From: an uncultured delta proteobacterium
GTDB taxonomy: Bacteria > Desulfobacterota > Syntrophorhabdia > Syntrophorhabdales > Syntrophorhabdaceae
Direction of reading: 5' to 3'
Length of the DNA stretch: 15,235 nt
Assembly (NCBI GenBank): GCA_903872255.1
Contig: CAIQJW010000096.1
Coordinates: forward strand, 1-15,235
Of this stretch, positions 1-8,347 are shown in pieces (position 1 is the stretch's first letter; each line of letters opens with the position of its first letter). The notes beneath the pieces were generated by a model, which was not told the origin of the DNA, ran no database searches, and worked only from the letters and a program-made list of their open reading frames with translations. The translations under genes and the position numbers were made by a program.

Positions 1-1032
1 ATGCTCGGAATCTATCAAAGAGGGGGCGTACCTTTGACAATCCTGCCCTTTGGTCTGAGTCGTGTCTATACATGGCTTCTGCTATTCGGGTTCGCTTCTG
101 TCTCGGCAGTAATACTGGATTGCGAGTTCAGAATGAGAAGAAATCCATACTTCGCATCTATTCTATCTCTTCTGGAATGTTTTTTTTCGAGTACATCTAT
201 GTTGAGTCGCGGGATGATTCTCAATGGCGGCGCATTAATGCTTGGTGTGGAGGATAACGCTAAAAAGCGTTCTGCCAATCCGAATGTACGTTATAAGCTA
301 ATCATGCTTATTATTTTTGGAGTAGTATTCGTCTTATCTGTTTTCACCGTAAACCAGATACGTAGGGATTTGTACTATTACGTGGATTCTCGCCAAGGGG
401 TAATCCCTGTTTCCATGTCATTCCGATCGGGATCATTTCAATCAAACTCGTTCCTGTCTGAGGCATTCTTACAACAGTCATTTTTATCTAGGCCGGTTGT
501 TCAGGCCGTCACAGGGATCAAAGGGTTACTTATTGACCGATGGGTAGGAATGGAAGGAATAATGGCGGTAAGCAGTTATCATGATTTGGGCTGGAACTTG
601 TGGAAAAAAGCATGGCAGGAGAGGTATTCCCATTATGGAACGAGTATGTATGACCTAACTTTGATAAGGTCTCAGTACCTCGATGTCGATTTAACCAAAT
701 ACCATTACATAGGTTTGCCGGGCATAGTGGCCTTTTTCTATTATCCCGGCTCCTTCTCCTTCTTGTTTTGTTCTATGCTCCTGCTAGGGTTTTTGGCGGC
801 AGGGATTGAAATCTCTATCTGTAAACTAAGTGGTACGAACATAATACTCTGCGCATTGTTTGGACAGGTCTTAGCCAGCAGATATGCTCATTTCGGTTAC
901 GTTCCGTATCAAAGCTATCTGCTTTTCGGAGCGATCTATTTTAATGTGCTGGCCCTTTTTTTCCTCGATAAAATTCTATTATATCGGAACAAAGGATTGA
1001 TACCGAGCTCGGACGGCACAACAGAGAGTTAA
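1..1032 (+). CDS. Multi-pass membrane protein, 5'-truncated by window edge; possibly a polysaccharide polymerase
   Basis: The frame is open from the first base and ends at a TAA. The ATG at base 1 is probably internal and the true start lies outside the window. The visible 343 residues have about five hydrophobic segments (roughly residues 22-39, 100-118, 253-274, 280-292 and 304-323). A long polar loop (about 120-250) is rich in aromatic residues and ends in a KYHYIGLPG stretch. This layout of membrane helices around one large loop resembles Wzy-like oligosaccharide-repeat polymerases, which join sugar repeats at the periplasmic face of the inner membrane. No catalytic motif was recognised, so that role is inference. 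Codon use looks more AT-rich than in recG or pyk, as is common in surface-polysaccharide clusters. The gene converges with pyrE, 15 bases away, so it may be the last gene of a cluster lying to the left. Confidence 0.55.
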   Translation: MLGIYQRGGVPLTILPFGLSRVYTWLLLFGFASVSAVILDCEFRMRRNPYFASILSLLECFFSSTSMLSRGMILNGGALMLGVEDNAKKRSANPNVRYKLIMLIIFGVVFVLSVFTVNQIRRDLYYYVDSRQGVIPVSMSFRSGSFQSNSFLSEAFLQQSFLSRPVVQAVTGIKGLLIDRWVGMEGIMAVSSYHDLGWNLWKKAWQERYSHYGTSMYDLTLIRSQYLDVDLTKYHYIGLPGIVAFFYYPGSFSFLFCSMLLLGFLAAGIEISICKLSGTNIILCALFGQVLASRYAHFGYVPYQSYLLFGAIYFNVLALFFLDKILLYRNKGLIPSSDGTTES

Positions 1033-1047
1033 TTTTGTGCATCCCCG

Positions 1048-1602
1048 CTACGGTACCCTCACATCCTTCAGTGTAAATATTGATTTAAAAATAAAGCCTT
1101 TTGATTCTATCGCTTCCTTCCCTCCATCAAGTCTGTCAAGCAGTGCAACCACGCCTTTAACCGCATACCCGCCTTTTTCAACAGCCTCGATTGCCTTCAG
1201 CGAAGATCCCCCTGTTGTTACGACATCCTCAAGGATCACGACGTTCATTCCCTTCCTTAAGTTCTTCCCGCCTTCGATCCACTGATTTGTACCGTGGCCT
1301 TTTGGCTCTTTCCTGATTAGAAAGCCCATAAGATTGTCTTTGTTCAGGTATGAAGCGAGAACAACGGACGATACGAGAGGGTCTCCTCCGATGCTTACGC
1401 CGCCTACGGCGTCGATGGTTGGGATTTCGCGGGTCATTGCGTACATCAGCTTGCCGACGAGGTACATGCCTTCGGGGTTGAGGGTGGTTTCCTTTGCGTC
1501 GATGTAGAAGGTGCTTTTCTTTCCGCTGACGAGGGTGAAATCTCCTTCTTCGTATGATAGGTCTTTAAGGATCTTAAGAAGTGTATCGCGGTCTCCTGCC
1601 AT
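1048..1602 (-). CDS. pyrE: Orotate phosphoribosyltransferase
   Basis: A cytosolic enzyme of de novo pyrimidine synthesis that joins orotate to PRPP to give orotidine 5'-phosphate. The PRPP-binding loop is clear at residues 121-134 (VVILEDVVTTGGSS). The mobile catalytic loop is RKEPKGHG at 97-104. The substrate-contacting SGKKSTFYID lies at 26-35. I chose the ATG at 1602 (184 residues) over a TTG five codons upstream, because AAGGAGA sits five bases before this ATG and would lie inside the longer frame. The length fits the short bacterial PyrE class. It lies 83 bases downstream of the macrodomain gene on the same strand and may be cotranscribed with it; no terminator was seen between them. Its 3' end faces the membrane-protein gene. 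Confidence 0.95.
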   Translation of the reverse strand: MAGDRDTLLKILKDLSYEEGDFTLVSGKKSTFYIDAKETTLNPEGMYLVGKLMYAMTREIPTIDAVGGVSIGGDPLVSSVVLASYLNKDNLMGFLIRKEPKGHGTNQWIEGGKNLRKGMNVVILEDVVTTGGSSLKAIEAVEKGGYAVKGVVALLDRLDGGKEAIESKGFIFKSIFTLKDVRVP

Positions 1603-1607
1603 TTCTG

Positions 1608-1614
1608 TCTCCTT
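1608..1614 (-). promoter_or_regulatory. Ribosome binding site deciding the pyrE start
   Basis: AAGGAGA on the minus strand is followed by five bases (CAGAA) and then the ATG at 1602. A TTG further upstream (1617) would place this strong Shine-Dalgarno sequence inside the coding region, so the ATG is the better start. Confidence 0.75.
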
Positions 1615-1685
1615 CAATAATAACGGGATGATGTTCCGGTGTCGTTAACGATATCATTAAGGCACGGGAAATTCAATATACCGGC

Positions 1686-2240
1686 CTAATCTTCATTCAA
1701 TTTTGAAAGCTCGGCAACGAAAAAGCCGATGATTCCCTCGTCCATCAGGCAGAATTCTATCTCTTTGAGGGGTAGGGGTGCCGATCCGTGGGCAATGAAC
1801 CCGGCCGTTTCTTCAACGATGATCCGGGCGCACCTGTCTTTGGGAAAACCGAAAATTCCCGCGCTGATCGCCGGCATGGAGATGGAGGAAAATCCTTGTG
1901 CGGCGGCGAGGTCAAGCACGTTGTGCACCGCTTTCTTGAGTTTGTTTTCTTCGTCTCCCTCGCCCCACATAGGCCCTACGGCATGGATGACATGTCGGGC
2001 TTTAAGTTTTCCGCCGGACGTAAGCGCGGCCCCGCCGACCGGCACGTAGCCTATGGAGTTGCTTTCTTCCTGAATAACCGCTCCGCCTTTCCTGACGATA
2101 GCCCCCGCCACACCCCCGCCATGCTGCAGATATGAATTCGCGGCATTCACAATGGCATCCGCACCGCTCTCCGTCAAATCCCCCCGCGAAACCTTCAATG
2201 CAATCCCCTTATACGACACCTGCTTCAAGACTTCATCCAT
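1686..2240 (-). CDS. Macrodomain protein, probable O-acetyl-ADP-ribose deacetylase
   Basis: A single macrodomain of 184 residues fills the protein. Proteins of this family (MacroD/YmdB type) bind ADP-ribose and remove it or its acetyl ester. Family marks seen here are GDLTESGADAIVNAAN (residues 20-35), the glycine-rich HGGGVAGAI loop (40-48) and the phosphate-binding SAGIFGFPK loop (126-134). NAAN and GIFGFP are the usual ADP-ribose contacts. The ATG at 2240 is preceded by GGGGAGA at fair spacing. It lies upstream of pyrE on the same strand and is divergent from recG across 84 bases. No toxin gene such as a DarT-type ADP-ribosyltransferase is visible beside it, so a general metabolite-repair or deADP-ribosylation role is more likely than an antitoxin role. 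The exact substrate cannot be told from sequence. Confidence 0.9.
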   Translation of the reverse strand: MDEVLKQVSYKGIALKVSRGDLTESGADAIVNAANSYLQHGGGVAGAIVRKGGAVIQEESNSIGYVPVGGAALTSGGKLKARHVIHAVGPMWGEGDEENKLKKAVHNVLDLAAAQGFSSISMPAISAGIFGFPKDRCARIIVEETAGFIAHGSAPLPLKEIEFCLMDEGIIGFFVAELSKLNED

Positions 2241-2267
2241 ATCTCATCTCCCCTATCAAGGTTTTAC

Positions 2268-2295
2268 GTGGAACATTGAACGTTGAACTTGGAAC
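2268..2295. repeat. Four 7-bp tandem units of the NNNGAAC type before recG
   Basis: Read on the plus strand in sevens: GTGGAAC, ATTGAAC, GTTGAAC, TTGGAAC. Each unit ends in GAAC. The block lies in the divergent gap between the macrodomain gene and recG. It shares the 7-bp phase and the GAAC core with the GGCGAAC units near 13.7 kb. No inverted partner was found here. Confidence 0.6.
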
Positions 2296-2317
2296 CTCCT
2301 CTGTCTTGTTGTATTAT
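2289..2317 (+). promoter_or_regulatory. Candidate sigma-70 promoter for recG
   Basis: TTGGAA (2289-2294), a 17-base spacer and TATTAT (2312-2317) match 4/6 and 5/6 of the -35 and -10 consensus. The -35 box falls inside the last heptamer of the repeat. Transcription would begin near 2324, almost at the recG ATG (2325), implying a leaderless or very short leader. This is a match by eye only. Confidence 0.35.
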
Positions 2318-2324
2318 AGATCGA

Positions 2325-4421
2325 ATGAAACAAAATGAAAATGCCATCGACCTGCGACTCTTATCCGTCGGGTCCCTCAAGGGCGTGGGTCCGGTAATTG
2401 AGGAAAAGCTGGCCAATAAAGGAATCGGGACTGTTGAAGAACTGTTGTACTTCGTTCCTATCCGGCGGGTCGACAGGGGGAATATTAAGAAGATCTGCGA
2501 ATTGAGCGCGGGAGAGGATGCGAGCCTCATGGCGACGGTTGATTCCTATCGCTCCTTATTCTTCCGGCATGCGAGGAAAAAGGGATATGAGGTTATAGTC
2601 ACCGATGAGACGGGATATTTGTCCCTTAAATGGTTCCAGTGGTCCAAAGGATACCTGGAGCAGATATGCCGCAAGGGGGCCACACTATTCGTGTCGGGCC
2701 GGGTAGGGCAGTTCGGGGAGTTTCTGCAGATCGTCCATCCGAGCGTGACCGTTCTGGCTGAAGATGACGGCCCCGAAAAAGCGCAGATGGTGCTCCCTGT
2801 TTATTCCCAGGTTGAAGGGATAAAACAGGGGGTTATTCGTAATATAATCGCCGAGGCGGTTAATGCTTTCAATTCGGGCCCCATTTGCGTTTTGCCCGGG
2901 AAACATGAGGAACGCCACTCCCTTATGCCTTTTCCCGATGCAATAAGGTCCGCACACGGGCTTGACGGTGCGTTCGATGAGGCGCGTTCAGCGGCTTCTG
3001 TCAAGCGGATGATCCTCGAAGAATATCTCCAGTTTCAGATAACGCTTATGGCAAAAAAAAGGAAAGCGCATAAAGAAAAGGGCATTGCGTTCAAAACGGA
3101 AAGCCCTACTTTAGAGCGGTTTCTTAAAGGCCTGCCGTTTGATCTGACGGCGGGGCAGAAGCGGGTCATCGGCGAGATCATTTCCGATATGGGCCGCGGT
3201 TCTCCCATGAACCGTCTCCTGCAGGGGGATGTGGGGTCCGGCAAGACCGTCTGTGCGGTTGCCGGTGCGTGTGCGGCGATTGACAGCGGTTTTCAGGTCG
3301 CCTTCATGGCCCCGACCGAGATACTTGCGGAACAGCATTATCTCAATGTCCATCGATGGTTCGGGGACCTTGGTATTCCTGCAATCCTGCTTAAAGGCGG
3401 TATGGGGAAGGAACGTAAAGAGATACTGAAAAAAATACGGAGCGGGGCAGTCCCCATCATCGTCGGGACGCATGCAATCATCCAATCGGATGTAGAGTTT
3501 CACCGGCTCGGCCTCGTCATTATCGATGAGCAGCATCGTTTCGGGGTCGACCAGCGCAAGAGGCTCAAGAATAAATCGTTTTATCCCGACGTGCTTAATA
3601 TGAGCGCAACCCCCATCCCGCGGACATTATCCATGGTCATTTACGGCGACCTCGATGTATCTGTCATTGATACATTGCCTGAGGGCAGGCAGGCAATTAA
3701 GACAATTGTGCTCTCCGAAGACAAGAGGGACAGGGCCAGGGTGATGGTAGAAAAGGAGCTCCGATCGAGCCGCGGGGTCTTTATCGTGTATCCGCTCATA
3801 GAGGAATCAGAGACCGCGGGTTTGCGCAATGCGACCGAGATGGCGGGACACTGGCAGAACTCCGTATTTCCCGAACATCGCGTAGGGCTTCTCCATGGGA
3901 GAATGAACACGAAAGATAAAGAAAATATAATGGAAATGTTCCGGCAAAGGGAGATAGACATTCTCGTGTGCACGACGGTGATAGAGGTAGGTATTGATAT
4001 TCCCCATGCCACAATGATCATCGTGGAAAACGCCGAGCGTTTCGGCCTCTCGCAGCTCCACCAACTGCGCGGAAGGGTCGGAAGGGGGCCGGAGGCGTCG
4101 CGGTGTGTTCTTTTGACATCCACGGCAAGGACAAACCTCGCATCGAAGCGGCTCAAGATAATGGAGAAGACGAATGACGGGTTCACGATAGCGGAAGAGG
4201 ACCTGAGAATACGGGGAGTAGGCGACATGCTGGGGGTCCGGCAGTCGGGCCTGCCGCCCTTCAGGATAGGCGATATCATCAGAGATATAGATATCATGGG
4301 CCAGGCGCGGAGGATCGCGGAGGATTTTACGAACACTCTTTCGGATCGCGAACTGCAGGAGTTGATGAAGCAAATTGGCGACAGGTTTGAGGATAAGCAG
4401 GCGTTATCGGACATTGCATAA
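2325..4421 (+). CDS. recG: ATP-dependent DNA helicase RecG
   Basis: A superfamily 2 helicase that remodels stalled replication forks and recombination intermediates. The N-terminal part contains a helix-hairpin-helix-like SVGSLKGVGPVIEEKL segment, then the OB-fold wedge domain that grips branched DNA. The two helicase lobes carry Walker A GDVGSGKT (residues 301-308), the DEQH box (401-404), SATPIPRT and the QLHQLRGRVGRG motif VI (577-588). DEQH with SATPIPRT is diagnostic of RecG rather than Mfd or PriA. I start it at the ATG at 2325, giving 698 residues, the usual family length. The frame is also open to a TTG at 2283, but that would overlap the repeat block and add residues the family lacks. 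No clear Shine-Dalgarno precedes the ATG. pyk follows 21 bases after the stop, so the two are probably cotranscribed. Confidence 0.95.
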   Translation: MKQNENAIDLRLLSVGSLKGVGPVIEEKLANKGIGTVEELLYFVPIRRVDRGNIKKICELSAGEDASLMATVDSYRSLFFRHARKKGYEVIVTDETGYLSLKWFQWSKGYLEQICRKGATLFVSGRVGQFGEFLQIVHPSVTVLAEDDGPEKAQMVLPVYSQVEGIKQGVIRNIIAEAVNAFNSGPICVLPGKHEERHSLMPFPDAIRSAHGLDGAFDEARSAASVKRMILEEYLQFQITLMAKKRKAHKEKGIAFKTESPTLERFLKGLPFDLTAGQKRVIGEIISDMGRGSPMNRLLQGDVGSGKTVCAVAGACAAIDSGFQVAFMAPTEILAEQHYLNVHRWFGDLGIPAILLKGGMGKERKEILKKIRSGAVPIIVGTHAIIQSDVEFHRLGLVIIDEQHRFGVDQRKRLKNKSFYPDVLNMSATPIPRTLSMVIYGDLDVSVIDTLPEGRQAIKTIVLSEDKRDRARVMVEKELRSSRGVFIVYPLIEESETAGLRNATEMAGHWQNSVFPEHRVGLLHGRMNTKDKENIMEMFRQREIDILVCTTVIEVGIDIPHATMIIVENAERFGLSQLHQLRGRVGRGPEASRCVLLTSTARTNLASKRLKIMEKTNDGFTIAEEDLRIRGVGDMLGVRQSGLPPFRIGDIIRDIDIMGQARRIAEDFTNTLSDRELQELMKQIGDRFEDKQALSDIA

Positions 4422-4442
4422 AAATTAGATGAGGGGGTTAGG

Positions 4443-5861
4443 ATGAGAAAGGCGAAAATAGTTTGCACGCTCGGGCCGCCGACACAGAGTTCACGGGCAT
4501 TGGAATCTTTGATCAAGCACGGGATGAATGTCGCCCGCCTTAATTTTTCTCATGGCGACCACGCATCCCATGAGGCGCTGATCAAAAAGATACGGGGTGT
4601 TGAAAAAAAATTGGGAAGGAATGTGGCGATCCTCCAAGATCTGCAGGGTATCAAGATCAGGGTGGGTTCCCTGGCAGGGGGAAAGGTGCTGCTGCAGGCG
4701 GGACAGCCCGTTGAGATCCGCACGGGGAAAAGCGAGGGCAATAGTACGTGTTTTTATATAGATTATCCGTGGATCATCGAAGATGCCCATCCGGGCGATA
4801 CGATCCTTCTTGATGACGGGCTGATCCGGCTTAGTGTACAGAACAAATCCGAGGGATCTCTCGGCGCAATTGTCCTGGAAGGGGGTATCCTCAAAGAGCA
4901 TAAGGGTGTGAACCTCCCGGGCATGAAAGTGAGCGGTCCTTTTTTCACGCAGAAGGACCAGGATGATCTAGAATTCGGCATTGCAATGGGAGTTGATTAT
5001 GCGGCCCTGTCTTTTGTGAGGAGCGCGCATGATGTGGCAGAGGTCAAGACGTGGCTCGAAAAGAAAGGCGCCCTGATACCCCTCATCGCAAAGATCGAAA
5101 AGCCCGAAGCGATCGAGAACATTGACGAGATACTCGATCTCGTGGACGGCATAATGGTGGCGCGGGGCGATCTCGGTGTGGAAATGCCGCTTGAGGAGGT
5201 GCCGGTATTTCAGAAAATGCTCATAACAAAGGCGAACCTGGCAAGAAAGATCGTTATCACGGCAACGCAGATGCTGGAATCCATGACGCAGCATTCAAGG
5301 CCCACACGCGCGGAAACGACTGATGTCGCCAATGCCGTCCTTGACGGGACCGACGCGCTTATGCTTTCGGCAGAAACATCGGCCGGAAAGTACCCGTTCG
5401 AATCCGTGGCGGTCATGGACAGGATCATTTCTTTCACCGAAGAGAAATTGCCCGGAAAGATCGAAAATATGTCAGATGACCGGCCGGCGATAGATTTCCC
5501 CGAAGCTATAGCCGAGGCTGCATCACGGGCTGCGTCGGAACTATCTGCGAAATGCATCCTGGCGTTTACAATGACGGGCCTCACGGCGCGGCTTATTTCA
5601 AAATTCAGGCCGCCTGTACCGATAATCGCTGTTTCACCCGATGAAGAAGTTGTCAGGCGAATGAACCTCTATCGCGGTGTTGTCCCGTTCCAGGTCGGGA
5701 AATTAAAAAATACAGACAGGATGATCGAAGCGGTGGACCAATTTATTTTAGAGAAACAGTTTGCTCAAGAGGGGGATGTGGTCGTTCTCGTTGCCGGCCA
5801 TCCCATCGCTTCAAAAAGCAGGACCAATTTCATAAAGATCCACCGGGTCGGAGAGCGCTGA
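4443..5861 (+). CDS. pyk: Pyruvate kinase
   Basis: The last ATP-forming step of glycolysis: phosphoenolpyruvate plus ADP gives pyruvate plus ATP, in the cytosol. The 472 residues match the usual bacterial length without the extra C-terminal PEP-synthase-like domain. The start AKIVCTLGPPT and RLNFSHG (32-38) are characteristic. The active-site block IAKIEKPEAIENIDEI provides the catalytic lysine K217 and metal ligand E219. VARGDLGVE provides D243. The signature ITATQMLESM is followed by RPTRAETTDVANAVLDG, and the C-terminal allosteric domain begins near residue 345. The ATG at 4443 follows a GAGGGGGTTAGG ribosome binding site. It shares a transcript with recG and converges on the pyrophosphorylase gene with only 14 bases between the stops. 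No strong terminator hairpin is visible there. Confidence 0.96.
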   Translation: MRKAKIVCTLGPPTQSSRALESLIKHGMNVARLNFSHGDHASHEALIKKIRGVEKKLGRNVAILQDLQGIKIRVGSLAGGKVLLQAGQPVEIRTGKSEGNSTCFYIDYPWIIEDAHPGDTILLDDGLIRLSVQNKSEGSLGAIVLEGGILKEHKGVNLPGMKVSGPFFTQKDQDDLEFGIAMGVDYAALSFVRSAHDVAEVKTWLEKKGALIPLIAKIEKPEAIENIDEILDLVDGIMVARGDLGVEMPLEEVPVFQKMLITKANLARKIVITATQMLESMTQHSRPTRAETTDVANAVLDGTDALMLSAETSAGKYPFESVAVMDRIISFTEEKLPGKIENMSDDRPAIDFPEAIAEAASRAASELSAKCILAFTMTGLTARLISKFRPPVPIIAVSPDEEVVRRMNLYRGVVPFQVGKLKNTDRMIEAVDQFILEKQFAQEGDVVVLVAGHPIASKSRTNFIKIHRVGER

Positions 5862-5875
5862 AGAGGCTCGATCTT

Positions 5876-7258
5876 CTATTCCAGATAAATTTCTTGTTCC
5901 GCCGGGATCACAAGCCTCCCGGTCCTGGCGGATATATCTTGAGGCCCCAGGGCATAAAGGGGGCTTATCTCAAGCGTTGAACCTTCGGGGATATCAATGC
6001 CGGCAGTGATAAGCCAGTTTCGATAGAGGGCGCTCATTGCTTCCCGGGCCGTGTCAGGCGAATCATCGCCCTCTTTGTTCTTAACAGGGGCAAATTCATC
6101 CTCTCTTTTTATTTCCATGCAGCATGTCCTTCGGGCAAAAGGCATCGCGTCAAAAACAAACGTCTCGAATTTCCAGAGGTCGATACTTGCCGGTTCCCAG
6201 TCGGATGAGATGACGTAGGCCGATTTCTTTGCGCAATGATACGGCAGGGCAAAGCCGTCCTTGTTGAGTTCCTTTATGAAGGAGAGCGAAAAGATATGGA
6301 TAGCCGTGTTTCCTGCCCAGTAAAGGATGTTACCTTTTTCATCGAGGGCGGACATGTACTTCTCGTCAAGATCACTGTATTCCGCAATAGCGTCTTTTCC
6401 CTCGAGCTTGAGGTAGACCCCCACCTTCTCCTTAATGTTCCTGCGGCGTACGACCTTTGTGGATACCTGCGACCGTGCCCGCCGGTGGTGTCCGAGAAAG
6501 ACAGGGTCCGCGATCTTGACGAGGGGATTGTCCACCTGGCAGTAGAATAATTCTTCGTAGCCCGCCTCGATCATTTTCGATAAAAGCCCCGAATCCGACA
6601 ATGCCTTAAGGGACCCGCCATGACCGTTTGGACTGGTGTAAAGGTGGACCTTATCTTTCAGTATCAGATTGCCCTGAGGAGAAATAGCGGGAAGCACCCC
6701 CTGAGAGAAAAAATGGACATTCTGAGGCTCGAGACCGAAGAATTTCTTCTGTTTAAAGAAATCTATCGTATCCTTATGGTTGTCGCTGCTTGTCATGATC
6801 ATTAGCGGTATCGTGGCCGAATACCGGTTCGAAAGGGCCCTGACCTGTTCGGCCAGAAGCTGAAAAAGGGTCTTCCCTGCCACGGGCGACAAGGGAAAAG
6901 TCCCCTTGGGGCCGTCAAAACCCAGGCGTGAACCCTGGCCTCCGGCCACGATCAGGACAGCCGCTTTTTGCCCTCGCAGCAGGGATTCACCTTGAGAACG
7001 TGCCGCCAATTCGTCGGCATTTTGCCCGCTGTCTTTCGGAATCGGGATCACATCGGGCGGGCTGACCGTCGCGGGATCGATGGCGCCTGAATTTGATTCG
7101 CAGAATTTGTGGTAAAGCTGAAAAGCAAGGTGAAAGTCCAGAGCCCCATTCGATCCCAGAAAAGCCTGTCTCTGATGAAATGAGAGCGATCTGTAATGAT
7201 CGAGAATGTGATGCTGATCGAATAGTTCCAAAGTCCTTAAAAATTCATGCTCGGGCAT
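5876..7258 (-). CDS. UDPGP-family UDP-sugar pyrophosphorylase (UAP1/AGX-like)
   Basis: Nucleotidyltransferase of the UDPGP type I family, which makes a UDP-sugar from UTP and a sugar 1-phosphate. The nucleotide-binding signature is AGGQGSRLG (residues 105-113), followed by GPKGTFPLSP (116-125). Later come QVDNPLVKIADPVFLG, GNTAIHIFSLSFI and LPYHCAKK, which follow the order in eukaryotic UDP-N-acetylhexosamine pyrophosphorylases. GlcNAc-1-P or GalNAc-1-P is therefore the likely substrate, although glucose-1-P cannot be excluded. It has no left-handed beta-helix acetyltransferase domain, unlike bacterial GlmU. Length 460 fits the family. The start at 7258 has only a weak ribosome binding site (TGGATTG). 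The product would feed cell-envelope polysaccharide or peptidoglycan precursors. It is monocistronic here, convergent with pyk and divergent from cheY. Confidence 0.88.
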   Translation of the reverse strand: MPEHEFLRTLELFDQHHILDHYRSLSFHQRQAFLGSNGALDFHLAFQLYHKFCESNSGAIDPATVSPPDVIPIPKDSGQNADELAARSQGESLLRGQKAAVLIVAGGQGSRLGFDGPKGTFPLSPVAGKTLFQLLAEQVRALSNRYSATIPLMIMTSSDNHKDTIDFFKQKKFFGLEPQNVHFFSQGVLPAISPQGNLILKDKVHLYTSPNGHGGSLKALSDSGLLSKMIEAGYEELFYCQVDNPLVKIADPVFLGHHRRARSQVSTKVVRRRNIKEKVGVYLKLEGKDAIAEYSDLDEKYMSALDEKGNILYWAGNTAIHIFSLSFIKELNKDGFALPYHCAKKSAYVISSDWEPASIDLWKFETFVFDAMPFARRTCCMEIKREDEFAPVKNKEGDDSPDTAREAMSALYRNWLITAGIDIPEGSTLEISPLYALGPQDISARTGRLVIPAEQEIYLE

Positions 7259-7457
7259 ATTTCAATCCAGGTACATAGCTTATTTCTAAAATCTTACATA
7301 ATTTTAGTGTTGACTGGCAACATCTTCCGAACAAAGGGTCCCGGAAAAGACAATTGTCCGGTACAAATTATCTTTATCTTATTAAGTTAATTTAGATTAG
7401 CACGATAATATATCTGGTTTAGGACAGAATTAAGCCCCGCATAATTGAGGTTATTGC

Positions 7458-7832
7458 ATGAAAGTACTCGTTGTTGACGATTTTGCGACGATGAGAAAGA
7501 TCATTAAGAATGTTTTAAAGCAGATTAATATTGAGAACGTTCTGGAAGCGGAAGACGGCAAGCATGCTTTGACCGTTCTTGCCGGTGACAGCGTTGATCT
7601 TATCATTAGCGACTGGATAATGCCTGAGATGACGGGCATTGAATTCCTGAAGGCCTGCAAGGCCGATGACAATATCAAGAACATTCCCTTTATTATGGTC
7701 ACTGCCGAGGCACAGAAAGACAACATCATGGAAGCCATAAAGTCAGGCGTCGACAATTACATCGTTAAGCCGTTCACTCCTGACAAGCTAAGGGAAGCAA
7801 TAGACAAGGCAAAAGCCAAGGGCGGAAAATAA
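7458..7832 (+). CDS. cheY: CheY-type single-domain response regulator
   Basis: A 124-residue receiver domain with no output domain. All switch residues are present: acidic pair D7/D8, phosphoacceptor D52 in ISDWIMPEMTG, T82 in VTAEA, aromatic Y101 and K104 in NYIVKPF. In chemotaxis, CheY-P from the CheA kinase binds the flagellar motor. The DWIMPEMTG and NYIVKPF blocks are close to chemotactic CheY. Single-domain receivers of this kind can also serve other pathways, and no CheA or receptor lies in this window. GAGG seven bases before the ATG is the ribosome binding site. The 199-base upstream region (7259-7457) is AT-rich near 7380-7415. I could not pick a convincing promoter in it. Confidence 0.9.
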   Translation: MKVLVVDDFATMRKIIKNVLKQINIENVLEAEDGKHALTVLAGDSVDLIISDWIMPEMTGIEFLKACKADDNIKNIPFIMVTAEAQKDNIMEAIKSGVDNYIVKPFTPDKLREAIDKAKAKGGK

Positions 7833-7852
7833 CATAGCGCCGGAGGAAATCG

Positions 7853-8326
7853 ATGGACGTCAAATATATTAAACCTTTTATAATGGCAGCCCAGTCCATT
7901 TTTAAAACTATGTTGGGAATTGAAGCCACTTTAAGCAAACCGGTCATCAAGACAAGCCGTACGACATCCGGTGGGGTAACCGGTATTATGGGCCTCGTCG
8001 GGGACAGAAAGGGCACGATCACGATCAGCTTTCGGGATGAAGGTGCGCTATTTATATATAAAACGCTGGTGGGAGAGGAATCGGCATCGGTCAATTCGGA
8101 CGTCGTCGACGCCATCGGTGAGATAACGAATATAATTTCCGGACAGGCGAGAAAAGAGTTTGAGAAGCTCGGGATTAACCTGAAGGCAGCGATACCAATG
8201 GTTATTGTCGGAAAGGAGATAGAATTGAACTTTATGACAACCCTGCCGATCGTTCAATTGCCGTTTAATTTCTCGGTGGGAAATGGGACACAGGAAGTGA
8301 TGTTTCTCGAGTTTTCCTTCGAATGA
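7853..8326 (+). CDS. cheX: CheX-like CheY-P phosphatase
   Basis: A 157-residue protein of the CheC/CheX/FliY phosphatase family, which removes phosphate from CheY-P and so ends the signal. The family active site, a Glu and an Asn spaced three apart on one helix, is seen as E90 and N93 in DVVDAIGEITNIISGQA. There is only one such motif, as in CheX, whereas CheC normally has two. The N-terminus (YIKPF...A...F..MLG) is typical of CheX. The start at 7853 follows GGAGG with six bases spacing. The gene lies 20 bases behind cheY, so the pair is one operon and CheX most likely acts on the CheY next door. Nothing intact follows it on this strand. Confidence 0.88.
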   Translation: MDVKYIKPFIMAAQSIFKTMLGIEATLSKPVIKTSRTTSGGVTGIMGLVGDRKGTITISFRDEGALFIYKTLVGEESASVNSDVVDAIGEITNIISGQARKEFEKLGINLKAAIPMVIVGKEIELNFMTTLPIVQLPFNFSVGNGTQEVMFLEFSFE

Positions 8327-8347
8327 TAAAAATATCCCTGTGCCCTT

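Noticed and set aside
1037..1285. Small plus-strand open frame over pyrE
   Set aside because: It is the opposite-strand shadow of pyrE, which has clear family motifs.
2283..2324. Longer recG from a TTG start
   Set aside because: It would put the heptamer repeat and the candidate promoter inside the gene and add residues that the family lacks.
5862..5875. Bidirectional terminator between pyk and the pyrophosphorylase gene
   Set aside because: Only a weak GAAGA/TCTTC pairing is visible, without a good T-run on either strand.
7310..7330. Possible sigma-54 or sigma-70 promoter before cheY (TTGACTGGCAAC...)
   Set aside because: There is no GC at the -12 position for sigma-54, and no acceptable -10 box 16-18 bases after TTGACT.
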